DNA of 38,162 bases. It comes from Candidatus Absconditabacterales bacterium (GTDB lineage Bacteria > Patescibacteriota > Gracilibacteria > Absconditabacterales > Absconditicoccaceae). Every line of letters starts with the position of its first letter. The stretch's first letter is position 1. Shown piece by piece: positions 17,687 to 26,396 of the stretch. A program made the translations under genes and the position numbers. The notes beneath the pieces are model-generated. The model made no database searches. It saw only the letters and a list, made by a program, of their open reading frames with translations, and was not told the DNA's origin. The stretch covers positions 1-38,162 of the forward strand of contig CALHCH010000089.1 in the NCBI GenBank assembly GCA_937930555.1. Reading direction: 5' to 3'.

Positions 17687-18694
17687 CTACACACTCCTCA
17701 ACATCCCAATCACCTGCTGAAAATACTCCACATATCAAGTATCCAATCACATCTCAGCGAAGTCCTGCTCTACCCCATCCAGCAATACCCCAATCTGCCT
17801 CTGCACATGCTCCTGTATATGGTAGGTCTCAAACAAGGTCTGCAATCTCTGCATACTCTGCTCATCTAGCTTAGCACCTCTAGCTGATCGTAGTGTGTGG
17901 AAATCTGTCTCCGAAAAATGTTCGTGACAAGCTTGCATCACGACAGTCTGATTTCATTCTTGGATATCGGACATTTTTGTTTTTCATTCTTTGTTGGGTA
18001 TCCAGTCCAAGAGATCATCTCTCATCTGAAACGCGACTCCTATCTTTTTACCAAGTTTGCTTACAAGCTCCAAATCTTCACATCCAGCTAGCGATGCACC
18101 GATCATTATCGGTTTTTGGAATGTGTACTGTCCTGATTTGAGATGGTCTTTGGTGGCTATCTGCTCCGAAGTCTTGAGCTGGACAGTATGGCTAAAATCA
18201 ATATCTAGCATCTGTCCTATCACGACTTCATTGAGCATATCCATCACGATCTGATGGGCGTGAGTGCCGGTCATTACTGTACATGCCTCCTGCAATGCTC
18301 GAGTGTATACCAGATCTCCCACAAGCATCGCCTGAGAGAGTCATACATGTGTGTCATCATATGTGGCAGCGAGATGTTGGTGATAGGTCGGTATCTGATG
18401 TCTCATCGTGCCCTGATCGCAGATATCATCGTGGATCAATGCAAATATGTGTATCATCTCCGACACGATACCCACCTGCGTGATATACTCTAGATCCTCT
18501 CATCCATACAGGCTATATCGCAGATACACCATATATGGACGAAATCTCTTGCCGTGATCTACATATGGTCTGAGATAGGTCAGTAAATCAAAGGTCTCAT
18601 CATCAGGAAAATATCCTCTCACAGACTCAAGCTTGCTCTCTAGCCAACTCTCCAGTGCAGTATCAAAATGCGTTTTATATGCTTGTAGATTCAT
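17687..18694 (-). CDS. Polyprenyl diphosphate synthase
   Basis: A 335-residue trans-prenyltransferase that condenses isopentenyl diphosphate onto an allylic diphosphate. The first Asp-rich motif is FALIHDDICDQGT (about residue 88), preceded by GKRFRPYMV, and the second is GVAFQMRDDLLDW (about 226). The GGPP or longer-chain product cannot be decided from memory. It lies divergent from crtI over a 95-base spacer that holds a perfect palindrome, and crtB and a UbiA-type prenyltransferase follow nearby, so a role as the GGPP synthase for carotenoid synthesis is likely. The C-terminal region IQEGNQTVVMQ has a TGA-coded glycine at the usual position. Confidence 0.88.
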
Positions 18695-18744
18695 ATCACT
18701 AAGTAATATCCTTCGGTCAAATAGAGAAGAAAGTAAGTAAAATT

Positions 18745-18765
18745 ATTACTACCTCTTGTAGTAAT
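18745..18765. promoter_or_regulatory. Perfect inverted repeat in the divergent prenyl synthase/crtI promoter region
   Basis: ATTACTAC, five bases, GTAGTAAT: an 8-base perfect inverted repeat centred 40 bases before crtI and 60 before the prenyl synthase start. This placement suits a shared operator for a dimeric regulator. A hairpin in the mRNA is the alternative. Confidence 0.45.
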
Positions 18766-18789
18766 CCTCAACACAATTACAACTGTCAT

Positions 18790-20316
18790 ATGCAAAAATC
18801 TACAAAAAATATCGCTATCATCGGTTCGGGTTTTGGTGGACTGTCGGCTGCCTGCTATCTCGCACAGCAGTGACATCAAGTCACCGTATACGAAAAAAAC
18901 GAACAGCTCGGTGGTCGCGCAAGTGTAAAACGTGCCGAGGGATATACCCGAGATATGGGTCCTTCGCGATATCTGATGCCTGACTTATTTGAGGAGTTTT
19001 TTGCTGATTTTGGCAAAAATATCCACGACTATCTGGATCTGACTCAGCTGGATCCTAGCTACAAGATCTACTACAAAGACAATCCCACGCATCCTATGAT
19101 AGATGTCTCAGCCGATATAGAGACAAACCGTGAGACATTTGAGTCTCTGGAGCCTGGCTCAACAGACAAGCTCTATAAGTATCTAGAAAAATCCAAGTAC
19201 ACCTACGAGATCGGGATGAGTCAATTTGCTACCAGAAATTATGATAATATATGGGACTTTTTTAGACGAGATATGGCGATCAAAGGAGCACAGATGAAGA
19301 TATTTTCTTCTATCCAAACCTATGTCAAAAAATACTTTGCTTCTGATGAGATGCAAAAAATCATCCAGTATCCTATGGTGTTTCTCGGCTCTCCTACCGA
19401 CAAAACTCCCGCACTGTACAATCTGATGACCTATGTGGATTTTGGTATGTGAGTGTGGTATCCGCAGTGAGGGATGTGATCGCTGGTCCAGGCGCTGGTA
19501 GATCTGGGTACTGAGCTGTGAGTGACTTATCGCACTGATAGCGAGGTCAGTCAGATCATCACTACTCCAGCGGCAACCAAGTGGCGACAGCTGTGAAAGA
19601 AAAAATCAAAAGTAACCGCTCTCCAGCTGAGCTCCTGAGAGATCGTACAGATTGACGCTATTGTCTCCAATGCTGATATGCACTGGACAGAGACACAACT
19701 GCTAGATATACCAGATCAGACATACAATGAAGCATATCGAGACAAGCACGTCCTCGCTCCAAGTGGGTTTTGTATGTATGTATGACTGGACCGTAAAATT
19801 GAAGGCCTGGAACACCATACCCTGATATTTAGCGAAGATCGAGAAAAGGGGAACAAAGAAATATTCTCCACCAAGACCTACCCTACCGATCCCTCCTACT
19901 ATATCTGCTGCCCGAGCAAGACTGATCCTAATGTAGCTCCAGAGTGAGGAGAAAATCTATTTTTCTTGGTGCCGTTTCCGTCTCGTATACAGATGGATGA
20001 TAACGCCAAACAAGCATATAGAGACAAGATCATAGCAGATGCGCAGCAAGTCCTGTGACAACAACTAGAATGACACATCGTCCACGAAGAAATCTTCTGA
20101 CCTGATGAATTTAACAAAAGATATCACGCCTATGGCGGCAATGCACTCAGTGGATGAGCGCATCTGTTTCGCCAGACAGCGATATTTCGCCCACACAATG
20201 TCTCCAAAAAAGTAGATGGGCTCTACTATGCATGATGATATACCAATCCTGGTATATGAGTGCCGATATGTATTATCTCTGGGAAGTTGGCGAGTGAGAG
20301 GGTTGAATTATTATAA
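18790..20316 (+). CDS. crtI: Phytoene desaturase-like enzyme
   Basis: A 508-residue FAD-dependent carotenoid desaturase. The N-terminal dinucleotide fold is IAIIGSGFGGLSAACYLAQQ, then YEKNEQLGGRAS. The family-typical region FLGSPTDKTPALYNLMTY is followed by GMGVWYPQGGMGSL, in which the glycines are TGA-coded. The C-terminus ends with GLYYAGGYTNPGIGVPICII, the FAD-closing motif of CrtI. It converts phytoene to coloured, desaturated products. The ATG at 18790 is the only one placing the Rossmann motif near the start. Divergent from the polyprenyl synthase gene. Confidence 0.9.
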
Positions 20317-20341
20317 ATTATTCATAACTATATATTGACTT

Positions 20342-20353
20342 AACAATATTGTT
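20342..20353. promoter_or_regulatory. 12-base palindrome in the promoter region of the HD-domain gene
   Basis: AACAATATTGTT, a perfect palindrome just after a TTGACT (20336-20341) that could be a -35 box. It lies 44 bases before the HD-domain start codon. The AT-rich context lowers its weight. Confidence 0.3.
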
Positions 20354-20396
20354 TATTATCTTTGGAAGATATATTTATTCTCCTAGCATTAGCAAT

Positions 20397-21362
20397 ATGT
20401 CGATTCGTGATGCGTTACATACAATTGAGGTTGATGATTCATTGATAGATCATGAATATCTAGATGAACAAGAATCATTAGAAAAAAGAACTAATCGTCG
20501 ATGATATTTTGCTTTTACAGAAAAAGAATTGCTGCAAATACTCAGTCTAAGACAAAAATGAATGATATGAGATCATCGGAAACCTTTTTTGGATTCAAAA
20601 TGAGAACTGAAAATACATAGCAAAGAATGAGCACATATGTCAGTATATATGGATGGTAATGTAAAAGATCATCAGAGATTACAATCTCAAGAAATCTGAT
20701 ACTATGGCTATGCAAATGTCATCACATGATACCATACTGAAGAAGAACATAAGTTGCTAACAATATTATGAGACACTCATGATTCTGGTGAAGCGAGAAC
20801 TAGAAAGTGAGACATTTTGATTATGAAAAAAGAAGAAGATGAAGAAAAGTTAGATAAAATGGATGAGTATCTAGAGTGAATAATGGTGCATCTCAATAGT
20901 CTCAAATCTCGAACTGAGCTGGATGCTAATCAAAACGATAAAGCCTATGATATTGAAAAAGCTCTACTCCAGATATATGAGATAAATGAAAATAAGAAAC
21001 ATCCGCTCTATGCATCATTTTCAATGTATGAAAAAATATCATATCTAGTATGATGAGTATATGCACTAAAACAATCAAATCATCTAAATGACTTGAATGC
21101 TCTATTAACAGTGTTGCTAAAAAGACAAATGAAAAATTTTGAACAATATATTTCATCACTTAATTATGGTGTTTTACTTTTTCTAGATGATTATCGTTTA
21201 GAGATTGAGAATATGTTTCAATATGTATTAAAATCAAATCTAGATAATGACTTCATCAAAGCCTATAAGAAACGAGGAGAGTATGAATCAATTTTAGATC
21301 AACACACAAATCAGATTAGTGAAATTAGATCAAAGGTAGTGGATCATTTTGAATGAGAGTAG
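20397..21362 (+). CDS. HD-domain protein, function unknown
   Basis: A 321-residue cytoplasmic protein. The N-terminal half carries an HD-type metal phosphohydrolase signature: GYHTEEEHKLLTILGDTHDS, then GEARTRKGDILIM, in which THDSGEA corresponds to the HDxGE core and GDI to the downstream conserved segment. The C-terminal 170 residues are helical (YAVKQSNH-like repeats; LLKRQMKNFEQYISSLN) with no domain I know. Many glycines are TGA-coded. It lies between crtI and a REP-associated transposase and has no clear operon partner, so the substrate cannot be inferred. Confidence 0.6.
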
Positions 21363-21439
21363 ATTCTAGCGCATATAAGCTTCTATATGTTTTATCTCTA
21401 TGAAATTGATAAGTAAAAGCCAAGAGACATAAAAACTTT

Positions 21440-21922
21440 TTACCCAACCCATCTCATAGGATTTTCCTTGATATACTTGCGGATGCGATCTAGATCTTTC
21501 TCATCACGTATTATATGGTCATGATAGCGTCACTGTCGTCAGAAAGGTATATTATTACTGTTGGCATATTTTGTGACACGAGCTTTGATATTGCGTATAA
21601 TAGATCATATCGTCTGTTTTTCTTTTTGATCCAAAATCCCCAAGATAATATGCACATGGTCTGGCATGATCACAAACTCATCTACCACTACATCTTTTCT
21701 GATAGTTTGGGTCTGCAAGATCTCCTGATGGCATACCTCTCATATTTCAGTCAGCTGGAGGGACACATTGCCATATGTCCCAACGATAGCTGACGGACTG
21801 ATAGTACATAGCGAACGTACACGATTTTTGGTGTTGAAAGTCACGAAATAATATCACACCTGAGAGTAATCATATCACTCCAGTCTCGGTGACTTACGAT
21901 CCAATATCCTCACTCTCGTCAT
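21440..21922 (-). CDS. REP-associated tyrosine transposase (RAYT, Y1 family)
   Basis: A 160-residue Y1 transposase. The HUH motif is VIMPDHVHIIL (His89, His91), and the C-terminal part is YHDHIIRDEKDLDRIRKYIK with ENPMRWVG at the end. The N-terminus YYFVTFNTKNRVRS is typical of RAYTs. Such enzymes cut single-stranded hairpin repeats next to their gene. Hairpin repeats lie immediately upstream (21965-22006). TGA codons are read as glycine in the active enzyme, so it is adapted to this code. Convergent with the HD-domain gene. Confidence 0.85.
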
Positions 21923-21964
21923 CACCACACAACACAAACTAAAAACTCTACACACCTACACACA

Positions 21965-22006
21965 GGACACTTGTGTCCGCTCGTAAGGACACACGGAAGT
22001 GTGTCC
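21965..22006. repeat. REP-like hairpin pair next to the RAYT gene
   Basis: Two hairpins eight bases apart: GGACACTTGTGTCC (21965-21978) and GGACACACGGAAGTGTGTCC (21987-22006, perfect 8-base arms). They lie 43 bases upstream of the RAYT start codon and share the GGACAC/GTGTCC arm, the expected arrangement of a REP pair recognised by the transposase. Confidence 0.75.
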
Positions 22007-22053
22007 ACAGCAGGACCATACATGAGTCTCACACATACTACCACAAGCAATCA

Positions 22054-22956
22054 CTACATGAGTACCACCCAAAACAACACAAACCCCACCCCCGCATTGA
22101 TCCGAGGAAATCGTCTGTACAGACTCATCACATCTGATGAGAAGCTAGCAATGATCATCGCAAGATAGACTCATCACATCAGGAGTAGCGGCACTCATAC
22201 GACTGTATATCACAGATATGCTGCGAGTGCCCATAGCAGACCACAGTATATCAGCGTACCACGCTTGCCTAGAAGGACGGCTGTGGTGGTGAGACCTGCC
22301 TCGCGGTCAGGCTGTATATCAGGTATAGCGCTATATGCGTGCATCGCCATAGCCCACAGCCGTGCTGCCACAAAGGCTACTCGGCTAAATCACACTATAC
22401 TATTGCCTGCTACTATCCATCATACCACCGATGGGAGGATATACAGGATGTTGAATATCCCGTCAATGAAGGGTTTGGATTTGGCGCGTATGGGCTTGCT
22501 ACTATAGTAGTAGGCAGACAACCAAAACAGTACCAACGCCAGCCCTCACCATCGTCGCTGAGCATCCATATATACATATCTCTGCACATAGATCAGCAAT
22601 ACCAACAAGAGTCCTCACTCTATACCATTGAATAGCCAGATCTTGCGAGAGAGTCGGGATTTTTGGTTTTCTTGCAAAGCATCTTCATAGCCTTGTTTTT
22701 TGATATTATGTTTGTCGGTATCGCCATCAGCGATATCATTGACGCCGTATACAAACAAATTGGCACTAAAAAGAAAGTAGTCTACAGCAGTCAGCAACAA
22801 CAAAAACATCGGCACTGATCGATAGATCGCAAATCCAGCAAATATATCACCTCAAGTCTGATGTACTATCCCTGCTATCCATCCAATCAAAAATGGTCCA
22901 AACATATACATCCAAAACCTGGGTCTAGAAATTCTAATCAAGCGTTCCCATTGCAT
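22054..22956 (-). CDS. UbiA-family prenyltransferase (lycopene elongase-like)
   Basis: A 300-residue polytopic membrane protein. It starts MQWERLIRISRPRFWMYMFG. The first Asp-rich motif is FVYGVNDIADGDTD (about residue 74), with a second motif AIPDIQPDREAGLTT (about 215); these bind the prenyl diphosphate and magnesium. Between them AYYYSSKPIRAKSKPF is typical of UbiA enzymes acting on carotenoids or quinones. Its start overlaps the end of crtB by 23 bases, so it is co-translated with crtB. This context favours a lycopene-elongating type of reaction (C45/C50 carotenoids), but other prenyl acceptors are possible. Confidence 0.85.
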
Positions 22957-23848
22957 AGCGTATGGTCTTAAACAATAAAGTGCGGAGTTTTTCAAATTTG
23001 GTGGTGCGTGCGGTACGAGTGAGGGTGTCGTAATCATTGCGTATGATCTTGTCCAGGATAGACTCATACATCCAGCTAGCTACCAGCACTGCTCTCCTCC
23101 CCTGAGGATGCAGGAGCTGGATGCCTTTGTTGGCCTCACGATATAGCTCCTTGCATTGCAGGACTTGAGCAGACACAAACTTTTGCCATCTCTCATCTAC
23201 TGGCTTGCCTTGGACATACTGCGTGAGGAGTATATGGTTGAGATCGTGCTGCAGCAGACGATCCTCAGGCATATAGATACGATCGTATTCAAGTAAATCT
23301 TCCGATATATCTCTCAGGAAATTGGTATACTGCATCGCCTCTCCTAGCAACTTAGCAGTACGCCACACCTCCTGCTCCTGACTCTCATCATATCCGATCA
23401 GCTTGCACATCATCAGCCCGATCACCTCCGCCGAGCCATACATATATCACTGCAAGTCCTCATATGTCCTATACACCTTCTGATCCAGGTCCGCATACAT
23501 CGCAGCAAAGAAATCCTCCACCCACTCCAACGGTATCTCATACTGATGACACAGACGCGACATCTCACGACTCACTTCTATCCGATCTGAACGATCTCCC
23601 CCCTTGATAAAGGGGGGTTGGGGGGGATTTGAAACAATAGTAGAGGTTTGAAAAACATCCACAAAAATTCTCCACATCTCGTCCAGCTCCTGTCTCGCCA
23701 GTACAGGATCTGCCGCAGGGTCATCTACCACATCATCGGGTATTCTGACAAACGCATACAACGCGAAAACATCATCCCTCACCTCTTGAGGAAAAAACCA
23801 ATTCGCTACATAGTAGCTGGTGCCGTGTTGTTGCATATATTTTTGCAT
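22934..23848 (-). CDS. crtB: Phytoene synthase
   Basis: A 304-residue squalene/phytoene synthase that joins two geranylgeranyl diphosphates head to head. The two Asp-rich motifs are FVRIPDDVVDDPAAD (about residue 40) and TNFLRDISEDLLEYDRIYMP (about 180), and MYGSAEVIGLMM is the conserved Y.SA.VIG segment. Between residues 70 and 86 an extra SNPPQPPFIKGGD run is present, encoded by a G/C-rich palindromic repeat (23590-23632). ATG 23848 gives MQKYMQQHGTSYYVANWFFP, the normal N-terminus. It overlaps the UbiA-type gene downstream. Confidence 0.9.
23590..23632 (-). repeat. Palindromic repeat inserted in frame in crtB
   Basis: The plus strand reads GATCTCCCCCCTTGATAAAG, GGGGGGTTGGGGGGGATTTG: C and G runs that pair across a short loop. 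In crtB it adds SNPPQPPFIKGGD. The signature NPPQPPFxKGG is familiar from dispersed palindromic repeats in other genomes. It differs from the aclB insert, so two element types have entered genes here. Confidence 0.7.
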
Positions 23849-23884
23849 TGTTTTGTTTGTATGGAAGTATATTTTGTTTGCGAA

Positions 23885-23923
23885 CAAAAAGCCCAACCAA
23901 AATTCTGATCGGGCTTTAAAAAA
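23885..23923 (-). terminator. Intrinsic terminator before crtB
   Basis: On the minus strand AAAGCCC, loop, GGGCTTTTTG. It lies after the 23939 stop and before crtB, separating the gene at 23939 from the carotenoid operon. Confidence 0.75.
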
Positions 23924-23938
23924 TGAATTAAAGATGTT

Positions 23939-24448
23939 TTATTCTAATCCTCTATATTCATAGTATACTTCAAATGGTATATTGAAAGATCTAAGAAATC
24001 CATAGGGATAGCAGCTTATGCAAATATGCGGTTTACCCTCCTTTCTTCTGAGCTTCTTTTTTCCAGGATGCCAATGCAAGTAGTATATACCAAAATCAAC
24101 TTCATCAGGTCGATACTCTTCTATACCATTACCAAACTTCCAACCAACATCGAGCATTTGCTTAATGAACGTATCTTTTGCTATAAGCTGAATTTTTTCG
24201 TCAATAATAGTCGTAATTTCATAGTATGAGTCTTCAATTTTCTTTGAAGATAGAATATTTTCAATTCTAAATCTAAAATCAACTTCACAGAAATGCTTTT
24301 CACCTCTTACAGTTGCCGTATATGTATCATTCTCACAATCTAAAACTTGCTTGCAAACAACTAGTACATCGTAGATATGCTTTCTAGCTACCATTGCAGG
24401 TATGCCAAACTTGAAAGGTAATTTAAATGGTAATTTTAATGTGCTCAT
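23939..24448 (-). CDS. Protein of unknown function, possibly recently acquired
   Basis: A 169-residue protein that I do not recognise. It starts MSTLKLPFKLPFKFGIPAMV, then HIYDVLVVCKQVLDCENDTY, with DVGWKFGNGIEEYRPDEVDF and HWHPGKKKLRRKEGKPHICI, ending PFEVYYEYRGLE. There is no signal peptide or membrane segment. It encodes about a dozen glycines and none by TGA, unlike most neighbours, which hints at acquisition from a standard-code host or simply at codon bias. A TTG eight codons upstream is an alternative start; the ATG at 24448 is preferred. Terminator downstream at 23885-23923. Confidence 0.55.
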   Translation of the reverse strand: MSTLKLPFKLPFKFGIPAMVARKHIYDVLVVCKQVLDCENDTYTATVRGEKHFCEVDFRFRIENILSSKKIEDSYYEITTIIDEKIQLIAKDTFIKQMLDVGWKFGNGIEEYRPDEVDFGIYYLHWHPGKKKLRRKEGKPHICISCYPYGFLRSFNIPFEVYYEYRGLE

Positions 24449-24481
24449 TTTTTTATTTTTTATTTTTATCAATCACGTTAC

Positions 24482-24510
24482 TTGACATATATACTCATAT
24501 ATTCATAAAA
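24482..24510 (+). promoter_or_regulatory. Candidate promoter of the thioredoxin-like lipoprotein gene
   Basis: TTGACA (24482-24487), 17 bases, then ATAAAA. The -35 box is perfect, the -10 box poor. It lies about 75 bases before the ATG at 24586. The AT-rich region makes this tentative. Confidence 0.3.
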
Positions 24511-24585
24511 ATCAACCTCAAACCACTTGCATTCTCTCTCAACTCCCCTACATACAAAACCACCTTTTATCTGTAATTATAAGTT

Positions 24586-25017
24586 ATGAAAAAACTCCTA
24601 CTCATCATCTGACTCAGTCTATGAACACTTGCACTCACCTGATGCAACAAGTGACCATCAGAACCATATACTATAGAAAATCCTACGGATAATTTTCAAG
24701 AATATAGCCCTGTAGCATTGGCTTCAGCACAAGAAGCAGGAGATACGACTGTGATATACTTCTGAGCTAGTCGATGCCCTGGATGTATGGCTCTCAAGGA
24801 TGATATCATAGCAAAAAGCGATACCATCCCAGAGGGAGTCACAGTACTAGCAGCGGATTTTGACCTAGCTGTAGATCTCAAAGAAAAATACGGCGTAAGC
24901 AAAAAACATACTACCGTATACATCAAACCAGACGGTACCGTAGCTACCAAAAACACTAACAAAGAACATAGTTTAGAAGATATCCTCGCTGGAGTACAAA
25001 GCCTAGATAGTATATAA
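24586..25017 (+). CDS. Thioredoxin-like lipoprotein
   Basis: A 143-residue exported lipoprotein. Signal peptide and lipobox MKKLLLIIGLSLGTLALTGC, in which three glycines including the one before the lipid-bearing Cys20 are TGA-coded. The mature part carries VIYFGASRCPGCMALKDDII, a CPGC redox motif at the usual place, then VTVLAADFDLAVDLKEKYGV and TVYIKPDGTV, the thioredoxin-fold pattern. Probably reduces or oxidises disulfides in exported proteins. A strong terminator follows. Confidence 0.85.
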
Positions 25018-25045
25018 TCATCATTTTATATATCAGCCCAGTCAT

Positions 25046-25076
25046 AAGCCTTGAGTGACATGCTCAAGGCTTTTTT
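25046..25076 (+). terminator. Intrinsic terminator after the thioredoxin-like gene
   Basis: AAGCCTTGAG, 7-base loop, CTCAAGGC then TTTTTT. It lies 29 bases after the stop codon. Confidence 0.9.
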
Positions 25077-25134
25077 GATACATTCGATTTTGATTATTTT
25101 TTGATTTTCTTGCATATATTCTTAGACTCCCAGT

Positions 25135-25764
25135 ATGACTACCGTAGCAGATAGAGATCTCCGCAAACTCAAAAAGCCTCTCAGGGAAGCGTGGAGAAAA
25201 ATGGAAAAGAAATGTCACGCCAAGTGACTGTATGTTTTTGTTACCGAAGGCAAAAGATCGGCTCAGAGACAAAAAGAGCTCTACGCACAATGAAGAACCA
25301 AGCCAGGAAAGATAGTGACCTGGACGCTCCACTCCAGGCATATGGTGGGCGAGGCATTTGATATTGCCTGGGATCCCAAGCATCACTGATCGCTCTACCC
25401 TAGCGATCTCCAGCTACGAGAGCAAGTAGGTAAGATCTGAGAGTCTGTAGGTCTAGAGCGATGAGGGAGATGGGCCCAGACTCCAGATAGGCCACATTTT
25501 CAGCTGCCTAGTTCTGCACACGTCCACACACCCCAGGAGGAGCAAGACATCTACAAGCAGTTGTTTGGGTATTTTTTGCAACTCATACAAGATGATAAGA
25601 TCTCCAAAGAAACAATCAAAAATATCCCCGACAAAGTATGGGATCAGGCGAAAGAGCTGGATATCAAAGAAATCGTCGTAGACTACCTCGAGACTCTAGA
25701 CCGAAACGAGCTCGCAGAGGAGTTTGTATATATGTTGGTAAATTTATGGAAAGGGAAAAAATAA
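25135..25764 (+). CDS. M15-family (VanY/endolysin-like) peptidase
   Basis: A 209-residue protein with the metal-binding layout of D-Ala-D-Ala carboxypeptidases and L-Ala-D-Glu endolysins: VFVTEGKRSAQRQKELYAQG, TLHSRHMVGEAFDIAWDPK (the H..D pair), and PDRPHFQLP, the third metal ligand. It has no signal peptide that I can see (MTTVADRDLRKLKKPLREAW), which suits a phage-type endolysin or an enzyme exported by another route. The last 70 residues (ISKETIKNIPDKVWDQAKEL) are helical. TGA codons fall at glycines. A terminator precedes it, so it has its own promoter in the 58-base spacer. Confidence 0.8.
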
Positions 25765-25800
25765 GAAAAGAGAGTAGAGAATAGAGAGTAGAGAAATTAA
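25765..25800 (+). repeat. Purine-rich minisatellite after the M15 peptidase gene
   Basis: Directly after the stop codon the plus strand is built of AGAGTAGAGA and GAATAGAGAGTAGAG units. No open frame or hairpin. Related to 15541-15589. Confidence 0.5.
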
Positions 25801-25852
25801 GATTTTTAGTAGTATATAGTGCTAGCACAATAACCACATATGGTCGATGCAA

Positions 25853-26113
25853 CTACTCCTCTCCCAACAAATTAGTACTTTCTAGAAATTCTTGCAAAAA
25901 TTCTATAGATCATAGATCCAACTGCTGTACAAATTGGGAGATGATGTATATCACTCATCACGCCACTACCGTAGCGCCTATAGCAGTACCAGCACCAGCC
26001 AACAATCCACTCACAAATCTATATCCCAGACGAGATCTTTTGTCTATCACTTCTGAGAGCTGATCTAGAGATATCTGGAGGTCATTTTCTTGGTTGGTCA
26101 TTGTGTTTGGCAT
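25853..26113 (-). CDS. Small membrane protein, DUF5665-like
   Basis: An 86-residue protein: MPNTMTNQENDLQISLDQLS, SEVIDKRSRLGYRF, then one membrane segment VSGLLAGAGTAIGATVVAGG with YIISQFVQQL. Its order of a short polar N-terminus followed by a Gly-rich helix resembles the DUF5665 family of small membrane proteins. Function unknown. Two adjacent TGA codons encode the GG at the end of the helix. Convergent with the M15 peptidase gene. Confidence 0.6.
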
Positions 26114-26173
26114 GAGATAAATATATAGTTAAATTGATAGGTATGTTGGATAGGATAGCAAGTTGGGAGGATA

Positions 26174-26199
26174 CAAAAAAACCACCTCGCAGTGGTTTT
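26174..26199 (-). terminator. Intrinsic terminator downstream of the dehydrogenase gene
   Basis: On the minus strand AAAACCAC, 5-base loop, GTGGTTTTTTT. It is the first such signal after the short-chain dehydrogenase stop (26397), though 200 bases away. Confidence 0.6.
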
Positions 26200-26259
26200 C
26201 ATTTTATATGGTAAGTCTAAAACTCTTATGAGAACAGGATTAAATGAGAGAGAAGAATA

Positions 26260-26305
26260 TAGTAAATCGGATAAGAATTAAGATCAATTAAAATCCGATT
26301 TACTA
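26260..26305. repeat. 13-base perfect inverted repeat in an intergenic gap
   Basis: TAGTAAATCGGAT, a 20-base loop, ATCCGATTTACTA. The gap from 26114 to 26396 holds no gene; only this and the terminator at 26174-26199 are visible. No T run follows either arm, so it is not a simple terminator. It could be a structured RNA, a protein-binding site or the trace of a small mobile element. Confidence 0.6.
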
Positions 26306-26396
26306 AGTAGCATATTGAGTTCTGACTAAATCCTTATGTCTTAAATTATAATCAATATACTATAATCTTACTCTCTATCACTACCTATAATTGTTT

